Part shown: positions 32,961 through 35,609 of the stretch, one piece after another
Numbering within the stretch: position 1 is the first letter of the stretch
Layout: each line of letters starts with the position of its first letter
From: Raineya orbicola
GTDB taxonomy: Bacteria > Bacteroidota > Bacteroidia > Cytophagales > Thermonemataceae
DNA length: 35,609 nucleotides
NCBI RefSeq assembly: GCF_002843425.1
Contig: NZ_NKXO01000035.1
Coordinates: forward strand, 1 to 35,609
Direction of reading: 5' to 3'
Program-made: the position numbers and the translations under genes
Notes under the pieces: model-generated
What the model was told of the DNA's origin: nothing
The model's input: the letters and a program-made list of their open reading frames with translations, nothing else
Database searches by the model: none

Positions 32961-33821
32961 TTACACTGTATCCATAAAATTTTTTTCTACTTTGTGAAAC
33001 AAAGCAACTCCTATCACAAAAATTACACTACTCACCGCCAAACTATACAGAAGCATAGAAATTTCAAAAACTCCTTGACCAAAAAACGCAAAACGAAACC
33101 CCTCTACAATGCCAAAAATAGGATTGAGAAGCACTAAATAGCGGTTTTCTTCGGAAATGTACGAAAGTGGGTGAATAACACCTGATACGTACATTAGCAA
33201 CTGCACCCCAAAACCAACAGCGTGAGTAAGGTCTCGGTATTTGGTAGTAAGCGATGAAACGATAATCCCCATTCCCAAGCCCAAAAGAGCCATATTAAAG
33301 GCAAATACAGGCACTAACAAAATATACCAATTTGGCTGAATAGCTGTATTGCCTTGCCAAAGCCAAAAATATAAATACACGCTCAAAAATAATAAAAACT
33401 GAATTCCAAAAGCTAAAAAGCCCGAGATAACATTCGCCACAGGCACCGTAAGACGAGGGAAATACACTTTCCCGAAAATGCCTGCATTGCTAACAAAAAC
33501 ATTAGAAGTGCTATTGAGTGAGCTTGCAAAATAGTTCCAAATGGTTATGCTACACAGGTAGAAAAGAAAATGAGGTATGCCATCGGTTTGAATTTTAGCA
33601 ATGTTTCCGAAAATAATAGAAAACACAATGGTAGTAAAAAGCGGTTGAATGATATGCCAAAGTGGTCCGAGAATGGTTTGTTTGTAAAGAGCTACAAAAT
33701 CTCTATACACAAAAAGCCCTATCAAATCGCGGTAACGCCATAATTCGGAAAGATTGATATCAAACCATTTTGTTTTCGGAGAAATAATTTCTGTCCATTC
33801 CTCTTGGTGCTGTTGGCTCAT
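32961..33821 (-). CDS. Polysaccharide-export type ABC transporter permease
   Basis: 286 residues from the ATG at 33821; an in-frame upstream ATG at 33884 would add a basic leader not typical of the family. Six membrane helices of the ABC-2 (Wzm/TagG/KpsM) type. Hallmarks are WRYRDLIGLFVYRDFVALYKQTILGPLWHIIQPL before the first helix, GIFGKVYFPRLTVPVANVISG in the middle, and NPIFGIVEGFRFAFFG near the end. It would export O-antigen, teichoic-acid-like or capsular glycan across the inner membrane with a Wzt-like ATPase, but no ATPase gene is adjacent. It is encoded 25 bp upstream of the transketolase half. Confidence 0.88.
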   Translation of the reverse strand: MSQQHQEEWTEIISPKTKWFDINLSELWRYRDLIGLFVYRDFVALYKQTILGPLWHIIQPLFTTIVFSIIFGNIAKIQTDGIPHFLFYLCSITIWNYFASSLNSTSNVFVSNAGIFGKVYFPRLTVPVANVISGFLAFGIQFLLFLSVYLYFWLWQGNTAIQPNWYILLVPVFAFNMALLGLGMGIIVSSLTTKYRDLTHAVGFGVQLLMYVSGVIHPLSYISEENRYLVLLNPIFGIVEGFRFAFFGQGVFEISMLLYSLAVSSVIFVIGVALFHKVEKNFMDTV

Positions 33822-33872
33822 AGCTTTTTTGAAAAATTTGCTCGCAAAAATACAAATTTTTGCATAAGGCTT

Positions 33873-33880
33873 TAATTTTG
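33873..33880 (+). promoter_or_regulatory. Candidate -7 element of the carotenoid desaturase gene
   Basis: TAATTTTG matches TAnnTTTG and lies 42 bp before the ATG at 33923. On the other strand CAAAAATA (33845-33852) reads TATTTTTG towards the ABC permease. Neither has a clear -33 partner. Confidence 0.3.
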
Positions 33881-33922
33881 CCAAAACAAAAAATCAGGCT
33901 TTCAGTTTATTGGTGAAAAACT

Positions 33923-35386
33923 ATGCAAAAAACGGCTTGTATCATTGGGGGAGGCATCGCAGGAATTGCTACCGCTATTCGTTTAGCTTGTAAGGGCTAC
34001 GCAGTAGAAGTTTTTGAAGCAAACGACTATTTAGGAGGAAAACTTTCTGAAATTCGGTTAGGAGCCTATCGTTTTGATGCAGGTCCTTCGCTTTTTACAA
34101 TGCCTCATTTTGTAGAAGAACTCTTTCAAGTTGCCAAAAAAGATATTAGGCAGTATTTTTCGTATCAGAAATTGGAGGTTGTTTGCAAGTATTTTTACGA
34201 AGATGGTACTACGATTGAGGCTTTTGCCGAAAGGAAACGTTTTGCTCAGGAAGTAGAAATGAAAACAGGCGAAAAAGCCGAAAAAATCTTGCAATACCTG
34301 CAAAAAAGTGCCAAAAAATACGAAATTACGGCAAATCTATTTCTGAAACGTTCTTTGCACAAAATAAATACGTGGCTTTGTGCCGATGCTTTCAAGGGCT
34401 ATAAAAACTTGCATAAGTTAGAGATTTTCAAGACAATGCATCAAGCTAATAGTCAATTTTTTAGAGATGAACGTTTGGTGCAACTTTTCAATCGCTTTGC
34501 TACTTACAACGGCTCTAATCCATACGAAACACCCGCCACGCTTACAATTATCCCTCATTTAGAGCATAATATTGGGGCTTTCATTCCCAAAGGTGGAATG
34601 TATGCTATCACGCAAAGTTTGGCAAACCTTGCAAAAGATTTAGGTGTAAAATTTCATTTGCAAAGCAAGGTAGAACGCATTTGGCTTGAAAATCAAAAAG
34701 CAGTAGGAATCGTAGTAAAAGGCGAAAAACGTAATTTTGATGTCGTGGTAAGCAATATGGATATTGTAGCAACCTATAAATACCTATTGCCTGATGTACC
34801 TGCTCCAACGAAAATTTTAGAACAACCCAAATCCAGCTCCGCTCTGATTTTTTATTGGGGAGTAAAAAAAGTTTTTCCTGAATTGCGTTTGCATAACATC
34901 TTTTTTAGTAAAAACTATCAAGCCGAGTTTGAGCATATTTTTCAGAAAAAAACCATCTACCACGACCCCACCATATACGTAAATATTGGCTCAAAATATG
35001 AGCCTTCCGATGCTCCTGCGGGTGCTGAAACGTGGTTCGTAATGATAAACACCCCCAACAATACAGGACAAGATTGGGATAAACTTATTTCAGAAACTCG
35101 CAAAAATGTTTTAGTTAAACTAAGCCGTTTGCTCAAAACCGAAATGGAGCCACTCATTGAAGTAGAAGGTGTTTTAGAACCTCGTAGCATTGAAGCTAAA
35201 ACATTTAGTACGCAAGGGGCTTTGTATGGTAATAGTTCTAACAATCGCTATGCGGCATTTCTACGGCACGCTAATTTTTCAAGGAAAATTAAAAACCTAT
35301 ACTTCGTAGGCGGGAGCGTACATCCGGGCGGCGGTATTCCTCTGTGTCTTTCTTCGGCAAAAATTACCGCTGATTTAATTGATTAG
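33923..35386 (+). CDS. Phytoene desaturase-family carotenoid desaturase, CrtD-like
   Basis: 487 residues. An FAD-binding Rossmann motif (IIGGGIAGIATAIRLA, from residue 7) is followed by YLGGKLSEIRLGAYRFDAGPSLFTMP. The middle has FNRFATYNGSNPYETPATL and GGMYAITQSLANLAKDLG; the C-terminal FAD-contact signature is FVGGSVHPGGGIPLCLSSAKI. FDAGPSLFTMP is closer to CrtD (1-hydroxycarotenoid 3,4-desaturase) than to CrtI, which usually has a DMGPSWY-type sequence, but CrtI or another carotenoid oxidoreductase remains possible. No other carotenoid gene is adjacent. The expected location is the cytoplasmic face of the membrane. Confidence 0.85.
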   Translation: MQKTACIIGGGIAGIATAIRLACKGYAVEVFEANDYLGGKLSEIRLGAYRFDAGPSLFTMPHFVEELFQVAKKDIRQYFSYQKLEVVCKYFYEDGTTIEAFAERKRFAQEVEMKTGEKAEKILQYLQKSAKKYEITANLFLKRSLHKINTWLCADAFKGYKNLHKLEIFKTMHQANSQFFRDERLVQLFNRFATYNGSNPYETPATLTIIPHLEHNIGAFIPKGGMYAITQSLANLAKDLGVKFHLQSKVERIWLENQKAVGIVVKGEKRNFDVVVSNMDIVATYKYLLPDVPAPTKILEQPKSSSALIFYWGVKKVFPELRLHNIFFSKNYQAEFEHIFQKKTIYHDPTIYVNIGSKYEPSDAPAGAETWFVMINTPNNTGQDWDKLISETRKNVLVKLSRLLKTEMEPLIEVEGVLEPRSIEAKTFSTQGALYGNSSNNRYAAFLRHANFSRKIKNLYFVGGSVHPGGGIPLCLSSAKITADLID

Positions 35387-35489
35387 TTTTTTTAGGAAAA
35401 ATTCAATTACTGCTTTGATTTAGATATTCTGCAAGCAGAAAATTTTTGTAAAAATAAACTTGCATTTTTCAAATATTTGTTAACGTGAG

Positions 35490-35609
35490 TTAAGCGGCAA
35501 TATCTTGAAAAAGTTCAAAATTTGTAAGTAGATTTTTTTCTTGAAAATCTCTAATAGTGGGCTTTTTATCTAGGAATTTGTAGGCAATAATTCCAGACCA
35601 CAAATTGAC
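35490..35609 (-). CDS. Partial gene running off the right edge
   Basis: An open frame enters from the right edge and ends at TAA (35490-35492), giving 39 C-terminal residues that begin VNLWSGIIAYKFLDKKP and end FELFQDIAA. It could be the tail of a transposase, but this is only an impression. The 103 bp between this stop and the desaturase gene hold only AT-rich DNA and a weak short palindrome. Confidence 0.35.
   Translation of the reverse strand, partial: VNLWSGIIAYKFLDKKPTIRDFQEKNLLTNFELFQDIAA

Noticed and set aside
35426-35441. Short palindrome TTCTGCAAGCAGAA after the desaturase gene
   Set aside because: With a minimal loop only a 5-bp stem remains; too weak to be called a terminator.
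1-35609. tRNA, rRNA or CRISPR array
   Set aside because: No cloverleaf-like segment, rRNA signature or regularly spaced direct repeat was seen in the intergenic regions.

Overview
The window is an AT-rich chromosomal stretch from a member of the Bacteroidota, most likely a Cytophagia-type organism. This rests on gene content: a BatD homologue, a transketolase encoded as separate halves, a zinc-free bL36, a CrtD-like carotenoid desaturase and many 'SPII/-AQ' type export signals. Promoter elements of the Bacteroidota type (-7 TAnnTTTG) recur, and clear Shine-Dalgarno sites are scarce. I cannot name the species.

Layout. 1-6006: a small exported helical protein and, on the + strand, thioredoxin (trxA). 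A minus-strand group follows: an LTA4-hydrolase-like M1 aminopeptidase lipoprotein, uracil phosphoribosyltransferase (upp) and a Gcr/'SpecificRecomb' membrane protein. 6206-14427: fifteen + strand translation genes in the order rpsH-rplF-rplR-rpsE-rpmD-rplO-secY-map-infA-rpmJ-rpsM-rpsK-rpsD-rpoA-rplQ. This is the distal spc operon joined to the alpha operon. It starts at rpsH behind its own promoter and ends at a strong intrinsic terminator; hairpins punctuate the rpmD-rplO and rpsD-rpoA gaps. 14428-15122: a decayed IS1-family element with recognisable terminal inverted repeats and an internal deletion.

15123-20000 (minus): a MORN-like exported protein, an RsmF-type rRNA m5C methyltransferase, and a PhoR/PhoB-like two-component pair. 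20208-23530 (plus): an orphan NatB-type ABC permease, guanylate kinase, and an exported PDZ-alpha/beta-hydrolase fusion. 23531-30704 (minus): a tightly packed six-gene block of BatD, a 4-TM coiled-coil protein, a lipoprotein with a cryptic von Willebrand A-like metal site, an exported SGNH hydrolase with a C-terminal LysM, a TerD protein, and an alpha/beta hydrolase. I regard this as the most interesting region: a plausible envelope/stress module that pairs a TerD Ca2+-binding protein with a vWA-like lipoprotein.

30831-35609: a conserved small protein whose terminator lies inside the 3' end of queG, then transketolase C-half and queG, an orphan polysaccharide-export ABC permease, a CrtD-like carotenoid desaturase, and a partial gene running off the right edge. 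No tRNA, rRNA or CRISPR array was recognised. Gene starts were chosen from signal peptides and family N-termini, because ribosome binding sites are uninformative here.
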